Below, in pieces: positions 8,185-16,825 of a stretch of 64,000 nucleotides of DNA (positions are counted from its first letter, which is position 1; each line of letters begins with the position of its first letter). Position numbers and translations under genes: made by a program. This DNA comes from an uncultured Pelagibacteraceae bacterium (GTDB lineage Bacteria; Pseudomonadota; Alphaproteobacteria; Pelagibacterales; Pelagibacteraceae), in assembly GCA_902540275.1 (NCBI GenBank), contig CACBMB010000004.1:1-64000 (forward strand). Direction: 5' to 3'. The notes beneath the pieces are model-generated. The model did not search any database. It worked only from the letters and a program-made list of their open reading frames with translations, and was not told the origin of the DNA.

Positions 8185-10746
8185 ATGCTAAATCCACTAA
8201 ACTTTATCACCAAACTAGTAAAATCTAAGAATCAGAAAGAACTAGATAGGATTTCCAAAATTGTTTCAAAAATAAATTCATTAGAAGAAGAAACAAAGAA
8301 ATTGAAAGACAAAGATTTCCCAAAAAAAACTCTTGAGCTTAAAGAAAAAATTAAAGGTGGAAAAACTTTAGATGACTTAATGCCTGAAGCTTATGCCTTG
8401 GTCAGAGAAGCATCTAAACGAACCAGGAATGAGCGTCATTATGATGTACAAATAATTGGTGGGATTGTTTTACATGAAGCAAAAATTGCTGAAATGAAAA
8501 CAGGAGAAGGTAAAACTTTAACCATAGCATTAGCTGCTTATTTAAACTCACTTCAAGAAAAAGGTGTGCATATAGTCACTGTAAATGACTATTTGGCTAA
8601 AAGAGACTCAGTTGAAATGGGTGAAATATATAATTTTTTAGGAACAACATCAGGGTTCATTAACAATGACCAAAATGATTTTGAAAGAAGAAAAAATTAT
8701 AATTGTGATATTACGTATGCAACTAATAGTGAGCTTGGTTTTGATTATTTAAGAGACAATATGAAATTTTCAAAAGATGAAATGGTTCAGAGAGATCATT
8801 TTTTTTCGATTGTTGATGAAATCGATTCTTGTTTAATCGATGAAGCAAGAACCCCTTTAGTAATATCAGGTGCATCGGAGGACAAAACCAATCAATATCT
8901 TGCAATTGATAAATTAATAAAACAATTGAAAAAAGATGATTACGAAATTGATGAAAAAGATAAAAATATTCTCTTAACCAATGAAGGAATTAATAATGTC
9001 GAAAAGATATTTTCAAATGTCGGTTTGCTTAAGAATAATAATTTTTATGATCCAGAAAATTTAAGTTTAGTTCATTTTGTCAATCAAGCTTTACGAGCTA
9101 ACCATTTATTTCAAAAAGGTAAAGATTATATTATAAAAGATAATTCGCTCAAAATCATCGATGAATTAACTGGCAGAATTTTAGAAGGAAGAAGATTCGG
9201 AGATGGTCTCCACCAGGCATTGGAAGCTAAAGAAAAAGTAGAAATTCAAGCCGAAAATCAAACGTTAGCATCAATTACATATCAAAATTATTTTAAACTT
9301 TATAAAAAAATTTGTGGATGTACAGGTACAGCAGTAACAGAATCTGAGGAATTTTTTGAAATATATAACTTGCCTGTTGTAAGCATTCCAACAAACAAAA
9401 AAATGATAAGAAAAGATCTTAATGATCAAATTTTTAGAACAGAAATTGAAAAAAATAATGCAATAGTGAATAAAATTTCAGAAGTGCATAATTCAGGACA
9501 ACCGCTATTAATTTTCACATCTAGTGTTAATAAATCTGAAATTTATTCAAAACTATTATCAAAAAAAAATATCAAACATTTAGTTTTAAACGCAAAAAAT
9601 CATGAAAATGAAGCAGAAATAATTGCCAACGCTGGTAAGGAAAACTCTGTGATTATAACAACAAGCATTTCGGGAAGAGGTGTGGATATTCAACTTGGTG
9701 GAAAAAAAGGTTCTATAAATGATAATGAACTTTCTGAAAATAAAAATAAAATTAAATCTCTTGGGGGACTTTTTGTAATTGGCACCGAAAGAATGGAGTC
9801 TAGAAGGGTTGACAATCAAGCTAGAGGAAGATCTGGAAGACAGGGCGACGAAGGCTCTTCAATATTTTACGTAAGTCTTGAGGACGATTTGATGAGAATT
9901 TTTGGGTCAGAAACTATGAATAATATGTTAGAAAAATTAGGTTTAAAGGATGGGGAAAGTATAGACCACCCATGGATCAATAAAGCATTAGAAAGAGCTC
10001 AGCAAAAAGTTGAAGCCAGAAACTTTGATATTAGAAAAACTTTGATTAAATTTGACAATGTTTTGAATGATCAAAGACATGTAATTTTTTCTCAAAGAAA
10101 AAATGCGATGAATAGTGAAAAAATTTTTGATTACTCAAATGAATTCTTAGAAGAAATTTTAGATAAAATTATTAATTTTAAAATTCAAAATTTATCTAAC
10201 CCAAATAATAATGAATTTTTGAATAAATTAAAAAATATTTTAGGTAAATCTTTTGATGAACAAAAACTAACAAATTTACTATCATTAAATAATAATGAAT
10301 TTAAAAAAAAAATTATTGAATTATTTAATGATAAGAGAAATGAAAGAATTGAATTTTTAGGTAAAGAACAATCAATAGAAATAGAAAAAAGAATTTTTTT
10401 ACAAACATTAGATTTAAATTGGAAATCACATATTCAGTACTTAGAACAACTTAGACAAGTAATCGGTCTCAGATCATATGGACAGAGAGATCCTCTTATA
10501 GAATATAAAAAAGAGGCCTTTGAATTATTTGAAAACTTACTAGAGAAACTCAAGATTGATTATATAAAAATTTTAATAAATTTAAAAATAGTTGAACAAT
10601 CTCAAAACAAAGATGAGACTAAAAGGACACCTATCATGGAAAATCCTAAATGTTTGCTAATTTTAAATCGAGGTAAAAAAATCTCAAGAAATGACAGGTG
10701 TGAAGCGACAGGCAAAAAATATAAGAACTGTTGCGGTGCTTTATAG
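8185..10746 (+). CDS. secA: Preprotein translocase ATPase SecA
   Basis: 853 aa, normal length. This is the motor ATPase of the Sec translocon. Walker A is in AEMKTGEGKTL (about residue 105), the DEAD-like box is VDEIDSCLIDEARTPL, and the helicase-II segment is RRVDNQARGRSGRQGDEGSS. The C-terminal tail should be a SEC-C zinc motif (CxC-x8-CC), but here the end reads SRNDRCEATGKKYKNCC: the second Cys is lost and the spacing is one residue short. Zinc binding in the tail is therefore doubtful. The stop region overlaps the convergent accA gene by 6 nt. Confidence 0.97.
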   Translation: MLNPLNFITKLVKSKNQKELDRISKIVSKINSLEEETKKLKDKDFPKKTLELKEKIKGGKTLDDLMPEAYALVREASKRTRNERHYDVQIIGGIVLHEAKIAEMKTGEGKTLTIALAAYLNSLQEKGVHIVTVNDYLAKRDSVEMGEIYNFLGTTSGFINNDQNDFERRKNYNCDITYATNSELGFDYLRDNMKFSKDEMVQRDHFFSIVDEIDSCLIDEARTPLVISGASEDKTNQYLAIDKLIKQLKKDDYEIDEKDKNILLTNEGINNVEKIFSNVGLLKNNNFYDPENLSLVHFVNQALRANHLFQKGKDYIIKDNSLKIIDELTGRILEGRRFGDGLHQALEAKEKVEIQAENQTLASITYQNYFKLYKKICGCTGTAVTESEEFFEIYNLPVVSIPTNKKMIRKDLNDQIFRTEIEKNNAIVNKISEVHNSGQPLLIFTSSVNKSEIYSKLLSKKNIKHLVLNAKNHENEAEIIANAGKENSVIITTSISGRGVDIQLGGKKGSINDNELSENKNKIKSLGGLFVIGTERMESRRVDNQARGRSGRQGDEGSSIFYVSLEDDLMRIFGSETMNNMLEKLGLKDGESIDHPWINKALERAQQKVEARNFDIRKTLIKFDNVLNDQRHVIFSQRKNAMNSEKIFDYSNEFLEEILDKIINFKIQNLSNPNNNEFLNKLKNILGKSFDEQKLTNLLSLNNNEFKKKIIELFNDKRNERIEFLGKEQSIEIEKRIFLQTLDLNWKSHIQYLEQLRQVIGLRSYGQRDPLIEYKKEAFELFENLLEKLKIDYIKILINLKIVEQSQNKDETKRTPIMENPKCLLILNRGKKISRNDRCEATGKKYKNCCGAL

Positions 10747-11835
10747 ATAGTAGATCAAAAATAAAGCTAAAATAAAAATTATACTTATTGGTATAGCATA
10801 TCTTTTAAAATCTTTTATTTTTTCAAAAGAATTTAGCTTTGGTTTGATTGAACTTAATTCTTCAAGATTATCAATAAATCCTTTTTTCCTGCCAATTTTC
10901 AAAAATTTACTTTTTCTGTCATTAAAAATTTCATCAGACGACATGTTTTTAAATTTTTCTAAATTTTTACTTAAAGTTTCTTTTACATTTAAAAGCATTT
11001 GATCTTTATCTCTATGTGCACCTCCGATTGGTTCAGCAATTATCTCATCGATAATTTCTAAATCTAGTAAATCTTTTGCTGAAAGTTTCATAGCCTTTGC
11101 TGCATCTAACATTTTTTTTGGATCTCTCCATAAAATTGTTGCACATCCCTCAGGTGATATAACTGAGTAAATGGCGTTTTCTAACATAATCACTTTGCTT
11201 GATGAGGCTAATGCAATCGCACCTCCTGATCCTCCTTCACCAATTATAATTGATAATGTAGGAACTTTTAATTCCATACAACATTCAATTGATCTTGCAA
11301 TAGCTTCTGCTTGCCCTCTCTCTTCAGCCCCAACACCAGGATAAGCACCAGGCGTATCAATAAACGAAATTATGGGGATATCAAATTTTTCAGCCAGCTT
11401 CATTAAACGTATCGTTTTTCTATATCCCTCAGGTCGCATCATTCCAAAATTACGTTCTATTCTAGAGTCTAAATCCTCACCTTTTTCTTGACCTATAACC
11501 AAAACAGAGTTTCCGTTAAATTTTGCAAAACCAGATATAACTGATTTATCTTCTCCATAATGTCTATCACCTGATAGAGAAATAAAATCCTCAAATAAAT
11601 TATCAATAAAAAACTTTGACTTTGGTCTATCTTCATGTCTTGCGACCATAGTTGTTTGCCAAGGGTCAAGGTTTGAATAAATAGATTTTAACTTATCATC
11701 TAGCTCATTTTGTGTTTTAGAAATTTTTTGTGTATCAACTTCTGAAAGACCACTTTGATTAAAAGGGTCTTTAAGTTTTTCTAACTCATTCTCAAGGTCT
11801 TTTATTTCTGTTTCAAAATTAAGATAATTTTTCAT
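10741..11835 (-). CDS. accA: Acetyl-CoA carboxylase carboxyltransferase alpha subunit with C-terminal membrane helix
   Basis: 364 aa, whereas E. coli AccA is 319. Residues 1-315 are a standard alpha subunit: DPWQTTMVARHEDRP, ISLSGDRHYGED, FIDTPGAYPGVGAEERGQ and the glycine-rich GEGGSGGAIALAS. It transfers carboxyl from carboxybiotin to acetyl-CoA, together with AccD, which is also in this window. The extra tail of about 45 residues ends in a hydrophobic stretch (YAIPISIIFILALFLIYYL) preceded by KDFKR, predicted to be a single membrane helix at the extreme C-terminus. The terminal bases overlap secA by 6 nt. The membrane tail is read from sequence; its role is unknown. Confidence 0.95.
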   Translation of the reverse strand: MKNYLNFETEIKDLENELEKLKDPFNQSGLSEVDTQKISKTQNELDDKLKSIYSNLDPWQTTMVARHEDRPKSKFFIDNLFEDFISLSGDRHYGEDKSVISGFAKFNGNSVLVIGQEKGEDLDSRIERNFGMMRPEGYRKTIRLMKLAEKFDIPIISFIDTPGAYPGVGAEERGQAEAIARSIECCMELKVPTLSIIIGEGGSGGAIALASSSKVIMLENAIYSVISPEGCATILWRDPKKMLDAAKAMKLSAKDLLDLEIIDEIIAEPIGGAHRDKDQMLLNVKETLSKNLEKFKNMSSDEIFNDRKSKFLKIGRKKGFIDNLEELSSIKPKLNSFEKIKDFKRYAIPISIIFILALFLIYYL

Positions 11836-11942
11836 TTAATATAATTTGTTTATTAATTATGAAAAATGACAACAAAATGTCAATATTACTATGCTACTAT
11901 TAATTATTGACTTCATTTTATTAGGGTTTTAGAAAAGATCAA
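11836..11942. promoter_or_regulatory. Divergent accA/glcB intergenic region with small inverted repeat
   Basis: 107 nt between two divergent genes, so both promoters must lie here. A perfect 5-bp inverted repeat, TGACA-ACAAAA-TGTCA, lies near 11868-11883 and could be an operator or weak hairpin. A TTGACT element is at 11907-11912 upstream of glcB without a convincing -10 partner. I see none of the conserved glycine-riboswitch cores, and the gap is too short for a tandem aptamer. Confidence 0.4.
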
Positions 11943-14096
11943 ATGAAAACTAAATATGAAAATGTTAATAATCTAAAAGTTTCAAGTGATTTACTTACAT
12001 TTGTTAATAAAGAATTATTAAATGATACCAATGTCTCTCCAGAAAAATTTTGGTCTGGATTTGATAAAACTGTTCATGAATTAGCACCAAAAAACCAAGA
12101 ATTACTAAAAGTAAGAGAAGATCTGCAAAAAAAAATTGATGATTGGCATATAAAAAATAAAGGTAATAAAATTAATTCTAATGAGTATAAAAATTTTCTT
12201 AAAGAAATTGGATATTTAAAAAATGAAGGATCTGATTTTAAAATTGAAACAAATAATGTAGATGATGAAATAACAAAAATTGCAGGACCACAATTAGTTG
12301 TTCCAATAATGAATGCAAGATACGCTTTAAATGCAGCTAACGCTCGTTGGGTAAGTTTATACGATAGCTTGTATGGAACTGACATAATAGAATCAGAAGA
12401 AGGGGGTAGTGAAAGATATGACCCAAATCGTGGTCAAGAAGTGATAAAATATGTTAGAGAATTTTTTGATAAATTCATTCCAATTGATGGAACAAGTTGG
12501 AAAAATATTGCAGGATTAAAAATATTTGAAAAAAATCTTATAATTCTGAAGGATGATTATGAATATAAATTGAAAGATAAAGAAAAGTTTATAGGTCATA
12601 GAGGAGATGCGAATAAACCTGAGGCAGTAATTCTTAAAAATAATAATCTTCATTTTGAAATTATAATTAACCCAAGAGCCTTTAGTGCTGCTCATGATAT
12701 TGCGGGTATTAGCGATGTGATTGCTGAGTCAGCTATTTCAACTATTTGTGATAATGAAGATAGTGTTGCCGCAGTTGATGCTGAGGATAAAGTTGCATAC
12801 TATATAAATTGGCTTGGTCTAATGAAGGGCAATCTGAAAGTGCAGTTTGAAAAAAAAGGTAAAATTTTAGAAAGAAAATTAAACCCTGATAGAAGTTACA
12901 TTTCAAAAGAAGGGCAAGGATTAAAATTGCATGGAAGAAGCTTGCTTTTAATCAGAAATGTTGGCCACCTTATGACAAACTCTTCTATTCTTTTAAAAGA
13001 CAATAGTGAAATACCAGAAGGAATTATGGATGCATTTATTACAACTGCAGCCGGTTTACATGATTTAAAAAGAAAAAAAAATTCAAAAAAAGGTTCAATT
13101 TATATTGTAAAACCTAAAATGCACGGACCAGATGAAACAGCATTTACTGATTTAATTTTTACAAAAGTGGAGGAAACATTAGATTTACCAAAATATACAT
13201 GTAAGATTGGTATAATGGATGAAGAAAGAAGGACTTCTGCAAATTTAAAAGAATGTATTAGAACACTCAAAAATAGAGTTTTTTTTATTAATACTGGCTT
13301 TTTAGATCGTACAGGCGATGAAATGCATACCTCCATGGAAGCTGGGCCAATGATTAAAAAGGGGGATATGAAATCCTCAAAGTGGATTTCTGCATATGAG
13401 AATAATAACGTAGATATAGGATTAACTTGTGGTTTTTCAGGCAAAGCACAAATAGGTAAAGGTATGTGGGCTGCTCCTGATATGATGAAACAGATGATGA
13501 AAGAAAAAATTGGACATTTAAAATCTGGAGCAAACTGCGCTTGGGTACCTTCACCCACTGCAGCCTCTTTACATTCTTTACACTATCATCAAATAGATAT
13601 TTTTAGTGAACAAAAAAAAATTTTAAATAGAGAAAAAGCAAAATTAGATGATCTTTTAACAATCCCAGTTGCTGATAGACCTAATTGGTCAGTAGAAGAT
13701 ATAAATTCAGAAATTGCAAATTCTGCTCAAACTATTTTAGGCTATGTAGTAAGATGGATAGATCAAGGTGTAGGTTGTTCTAAAGTACCTGATATAAATA
13801 ATATTGGACTTATGGAGGATAGAGCGACACTAAGAATATCTTCTCAACATATTGCAAACTGGATACATCATGGCATTACCACAAAAATTCAAGTTACAGA
13901 AATCATGAAAAAAATGGCAACAGTTGTAGATAAACAAAACGTTGAGGATAAAAATTATGTTAAAATGAGCGATGATTTCGATAATTCTTTAGCATTCAGA
14001 ACTGCATGCGATTTAATTTTTAAGGGAAAAGATCAACCTTCTGGGTATACAGAGCCACTACTACACCTTAATAGAATAGAAAAAAAACTAATCTGA
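11943..14096 (+). CDS. glcB: Malate synthase G
   Basis: 717 aa, the normal length of the G isoform. It condenses glyoxylate with acetyl-CoA to malate. Recognisable blocks include GPQLVVPIMNARYALNAANARW, IDGTSWKNIAG, the Mg/glyoxylate-site segment MHGPDETAFTDLIF, FINTGFLDRTGDEMHTSMEAGP, CGFSGKAQIGKGMWAAPDMM and MEDRATLRISSQHIANW, which holds the catalytic Asp. It stands alone, divergent from accA, and overlaps recR at the 3' ends by 9 nt. In SAR11 it is linked to glycolate/glycine use (established knowledge), but the riboswitch reported in the type strain is not visible here. Confidence 0.97.
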   Translation: MKTKYENVNNLKVSSDLLTFVNKELLNDTNVSPEKFWSGFDKTVHELAPKNQELLKVREDLQKKIDDWHIKNKGNKINSNEYKNFLKEIGYLKNEGSDFKIETNNVDDEITKIAGPQLVVPIMNARYALNAANARWVSLYDSLYGTDIIESEEGGSERYDPNRGQEVIKYVREFFDKFIPIDGTSWKNIAGLKIFEKNLIILKDDYEYKLKDKEKFIGHRGDANKPEAVILKNNNLHFEIIINPRAFSAAHDIAGISDVIAESAISTICDNEDSVAAVDAEDKVAYYINWLGLMKGNLKVQFEKKGKILERKLNPDRSYISKEGQGLKLHGRSLLLIRNVGHLMTNSSILLKDNSEIPEGIMDAFITTAAGLHDLKRKKNSKKGSIYIVKPKMHGPDETAFTDLIFTKVEETLDLPKYTCKIGIMDEERRTSANLKECIRTLKNRVFFINTGFLDRTGDEMHTSMEAGPMIKKGDMKSSKWISAYENNNVDIGLTCGFSGKAQIGKGMWAAPDMMKQMMKEKIGHLKSGANCAWVPSPTAASLHSLHYHQIDIFSEQKKILNREKAKLDDLLTIPVADRPNWSVEDINSEIANSAQTILGYVVRWIDQGVGCSKVPDINNIGLMEDRATLRISSQHIANWIHHGITTKIQVTEIMKKMATVVDKQNVEDKNYVKMSDDFDNSLAFRTACDLIFKGKDQPSGYTEPLLHLNRIEKKLI

Positions 14097-14705
14097 GCTA
14101 GAATTTAATTTTGATCTATTTTTAAAAGCAGAAATTAAAGTTCCATCATCCAAACTCTCAATTTCTCCGCCCACTGGTAAACCTTGGGCTAGTTTAGTGA
14201 TTTTAATATTTAGATTTTTTAGACTATCCTGAATATAATATGCTGTAGTTTGACCCTCTACGGTGGCACTAGTTGCCAATATTACCTCCTCAATTTTATC
14301 TTTTTTAACTCTTTCAACTAAAGAATTTATTAATAAATCCTCTTTTTTTTGACCCGCAGAAGAAATAGTACCGCCTAGGATATGGAAATATCCTTTGTAT
14401 ATATTTGAACTTTCTATACTCCATTGGTCAGAGATATTCTCAACTACACAAATTTTTTCGTATTTTTTTCCGATAATTTTACAATTACTATAGTCACACT
14501 CAATTGAATTAGCTTTTAATGACCCACAAATCTTACATCTAGAAATATTTTTATACACCTCTGCCAATGTTTTCACTAAGGGTTTTATTAATTCATCTCT
14601 ACTATTAATCAATTTTAATACTATGCGCTTTGCAGATTTTGGACCAAGACCAGGAAGTTTTGAAATTAATCTTATTAATTCATCAATCTCATTAATATTT
14701 TGCAT
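14088..14705 (-). CDS. recR: Recombination mediator RecR
   Basis: 205 aa. It acts with RecO (and RecF) to load RecA at gaps. The helix-hairpin-helix LISKLPGLGPKSAKRIVL is at the N-terminus, a four-Cys zinc finger runs from CKICG to CDYSNC at about residues 57-76, and the Toprim domain contains CVVE and the HILGGTISS block, with LATSATVEGQTTAYYI and LAQGLPVGGEIE later. It is immediately downstream (1 nt) of the ybaB gene, the classic dnaX-ybaB-recR operon. Confidence 0.96.
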   Translation of the reverse strand: MQNINEIDELIRLISKLPGLGPKSAKRIVLKLINSRDELIKPLVKTLAEVYKNISRCKICGSLKANSIECDYSNCKIIGKKYEKICVVENISDQWSIESSNIYKGYFHILGGTISSAGQKKEDLLINSLVERVKKDKIEEVILATSATVEGQTTAYYIQDSLKNLNIKITKLAQGLPVGGEIESLDDGTLISAFKNRSKLNSSSD

Positions 14706-15023
14706 CTATAAAGGCCACTTAAATCCTGGAATTCCAAATCCACCAGCTGCTTTTGAAATTTCTTCTGTGGTTATAGATCTTAATTTAGCTTTTGCATTAT
14801 TATGAGCTGCAACGATTAAATCCTCAATAACTGTTTTATTTTCTTTTAAAATTTCATCTGAAATTTCAATCTTTTGCATTTCTCCTTCTCCATCTAAAAT
14901 TACTTTTACGGAATTAGATCCGGAAGCACCTTCAACTCTTATCTTTTTTATCTTTTCTTGGCTTTCTTTCATTTTAGCTTCAAGTTCTTTTGCTTTGTCT
15001 AAAATTTTTGAAAAATCAGTCAT
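14706..15023 (-). CDS. ybaB: YbaB/EbfC family nucleoid-associated protein
   Basis: 105 aa. A small DNA-binding dimer of the YbaB/EbfC family, recognised by the N-terminal coiled helix (ILDKAKELEAKMKESQEKIKKI), the core VEGASGSNSVKVILDGEGEMQKIEIS and the C-terminal GGFGIPGFKWPL. Its start is directly adjacent to the dnaX stop (no gap) and its end to recR. This conserved dnaX-ybaB-recR order strongly supports the call. Confidence 0.95.
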   Translation of the reverse strand: MTDFSKILDKAKELEAKMKESQEKIKKIRVEGASGSNSVKVILDGEGEMQKIEISDEILKENKTVIEDLIVAAHNNAKAKLRSITTEEISKAAGGFGIPGFKWPL

Positions 15024-16679
15024 TTAATTTTTATCATTCTTTTTTATAACTACATCAATTAAGTTTGCATCTGGAAATTTTTCTAATACATCTTTATAAA
15101 TTTTAGAATTTTTAATATTCTTTATAACCTCAATTTTATCATTTTTTTCTTTATTTTTAATTGACATCTCACCTTTTGTTTTACTTAATGTAATTATCCA
15201 TCTCTCATTAGTCCACTCAAAAAGTTTTAAAGATAAATCTTTAACAAAATTCTTATCAAGATCATCATTAAATGAAATTTCAATTCTGTTTTTCTCGAAA
15301 TTCACTAGATTAACATTATTTTCTAATTCATATTTTAATTTTATCTCTTTTTTTTCAAAACAAATTTCTAACAGTTTTTGAAATGAGTTAATTTCATTTT
15401 TTCCCTCAATTTTAAGTTTTTTTTCTAATTCAGGTTTTATTTTTTTTTCCTGAGTAATGTTTTTTATTTGATTTATTGTGTCAGTTTCAAGATTTAGAAT
15501 ATCTTTTTTATCATCTAAATTTTTTTCGATTGAGATTGAAAAGTCCTTTTTTTTTAAATTTTCTTTTTTATCTTTTGAAGATGTGAGATACATTAATCTC
15601 ATCAAATACATTTCTATAGAAAAACTTTGATTTGATATGATGTCTAATTCCTCTAATGTTTTGATTGTAAATTGCCAAAAAAGTATCAATACTTCATTAT
15701 CAACATTATTAGAGATTTCTTTTATTTTAGAAAACTCTTCATCATTAAGTGAAAAATTAGTGCTTTCTAGTGTCAATGAATTAATGTTTTTAAAATAATA
15801 AATCAATTCTAAAAAATCATTTATAAAAACTTTGGGTTCTATTCCCTGATCATAGATATTTCTATAAATTTCTATTACAAGTTTTTCTTTACCTTGTAAA
15901 ATTAATTCAAACATTTCTATAAGTTGTGATTTATCAAAATATCCAAAAATTTTTTTTGCAGAGTTTAAATCAAATTCATCATCTTTATTTAATGTTAATA
16001 AAGCTCTATCTAACAATGAAAGTGCATCTCTTACTGAGCCCTCTGATAATTTAACAATTAATTTAAGAGCATCATCCGAAACTTTTCCATTTTCTTTTTC
16101 TTTAATTTTTTTTATATATTCTAATAACTCAGATGATTTAATTCGTTTTAAATCAAATCTTTGACATCTTGAAACAACTGTTACGGGGATTTTTTTTATT
16201 TCTGTAGTTGCAAAAATGAATTTTAAATACTCTGGTGGTTCCTCTAATGTTTTTAATAGAGCATTAAATGCTTGCTTACTTAACATGTGTACTTCATCGA
16301 TTATGAATATCTTATATTTAGATGATGTTGGCCCATATCTTGAAAACTCAATTAAGTCTCTAACATCATCAACTCCAGTCTTGCTAGCCGCATCCATTTC
16401 TAAGACATCAATATGGTTAGAATTAGTAATTGCGTCACAATTATCACATTTTACTTCACATTGATTTTCCATTCCATTTAAACAATTTAATGATTTGGCA
16501 ACTATTCTTGCTATTGTAGTTTTTCCTACACCACGTATTCCAGTAAATAAATATGCATTAGGAACTTTATTGGATTTAATAGAGTTCATAATAGTTTCTG
16601 ATACTAAATCCTGACCTATAAGTTCATCAAAGTTTGATGGCCTATATTTTAATGCAAGAACTTTTGAATTTTTATTCAT
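15024..16679 (-). CDS. dnaX: DNA polymerase III subunit tau (and possibly gamma)
   Basis: 551 aa clamp-loader ATPase. It starts LALKYRPSNFDELIGQ, the Walker A is GIRGVGKTTIAR, the zinc-binding Cys cluster runs from CLNGMENQCEVKCDNC (about residues 67-82), Walker B is IFIIDEVHML and the SRC motif is VVSRCQRFDL. The AAA+ and collar domains end at about residue 360; the Lys/Glu-rich tau-specific part follows. At about residues 375-378 the mRNA contains nine consecutive A, and both alternative frames stop within about 12 codons, so a gamma-like short product by slippage is possible. The SRP RNA gene ends 11 nt upstream of the ATG. Confidence 0.96.
   Translation of the reverse strand: MNKNSKVLALKYRPSNFDELIGQDLVSETIMNSIKSNKVPNAYLFTGIRGVGKTTIARIVAKSLNCLNGMENQCEVKCDNCDAITNSNHIDVLEMDAASKTGVDDVRDLIEFSRYGPTSSKYKIFIIDEVHMLSKQAFNALLKTLEEPPEYLKFIFATTEIKKIPVTVVSRCQRFDLKRIKSSELLEYIKKIKEKENGKVSDDALKLIVKLSEGSVRDALSLLDRALLTLNKDDEFDLNSAKKIFGYFDKSQLIEMFELILQGKEKLVIEIYRNIYDQGIEPKVFINDFLELIYYFKNINSLTLESTNFSLNDEEFSKIKEISNNVDNEVLILFWQFTIKTLEELDIISNQSFSIEMYLMRLMYLTSSKDKKENLKKKDFSISIEKNLDDKKDILNLETDTINQIKNITQEKKIKPELEKKLKIEGKNEINSFQKLLEICFEKKEIKLKYELENNVNLVNFEKNRIEISFNDDLDKNFVKDLSLKLFEWTNERWIITLSKTKGEMSIKNKEKNDKIEVIKNIKNSKIYKDVLEKFPDANLIDVVIKKNDKN
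15547..15555 (-). promoter_or_regulatory. A9 slippery run in dnaX
   Basis: On the coding strand the run reads TTA AAA AAA AAG GAC. Slippage by -1 leads to a TGA about 12 codons on, and +1 leads to a TAG about 11 codons on, just after the conserved clamp-loader domains. This matches where gamma terminates in species that make gamma by slippage at A-runs. Poly-A runs are common in this genome, so function is only suggested. Confidence 0.35.
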
Positions 16680-16690
16680 TTTTTTCCTTA

Positions 16691-16774
16691 GGAGACTAGA
16701 ACCTGAATAACTGTCTCTACGACTGCTTCCGTTAAGATCTGGTCGGGTTTAAGCAGCACCCACCTCTAGCCTCC
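16691..16774 (-). ncRNA. ffs: Signal recognition particle RNA (4.5S-type)
   Basis: 84-nt small bacterial SRP RNA that binds Ffh and targets nascent membrane proteins. On the minus strand the first 10 nt (GGAGGCTAGA) pair with the last 10 (TCTAGTCTCC), with one G-U pair, closing the hairpin. The tip contains the conserved GGTGCTG, ACCAG and GGAAGCAG elements of the Ffh-binding domain. It lies between pheA and dnaX, with its own -10/-35 directly upstream and only 11 nt to the dnaX ATG, so read-through into dnaX-ybaB-recR is likely. Confidence 0.95.
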
Positions 16775-16781
16775 AAAAACT

Positions 16782-16811
16782 ATTATAGCAGTAATGATTT
16801 CTAATCCACAA
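16782..16811 (-). promoter_or_regulatory. sigma70-type promoter of ffs (and probably dnaX)
   Basis: On the minus strand TTGTGG (16806-16811) and a perfect TATAAT (16782-16787) are separated by 18 nt. The first base of the SRP RNA follows the -10 after 7 nt. Position and quality make this the best promoter in the window. Confidence 0.75.
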
Positions 16812-16825
16812 CAAAAGATTAAAAT

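Noticed and set aside
13100-13558. 152-aa ORF on the - strand inside glcB
   Set aside because: Shadow of malate synthase; no recognisable domain and no independent regulatory signals.
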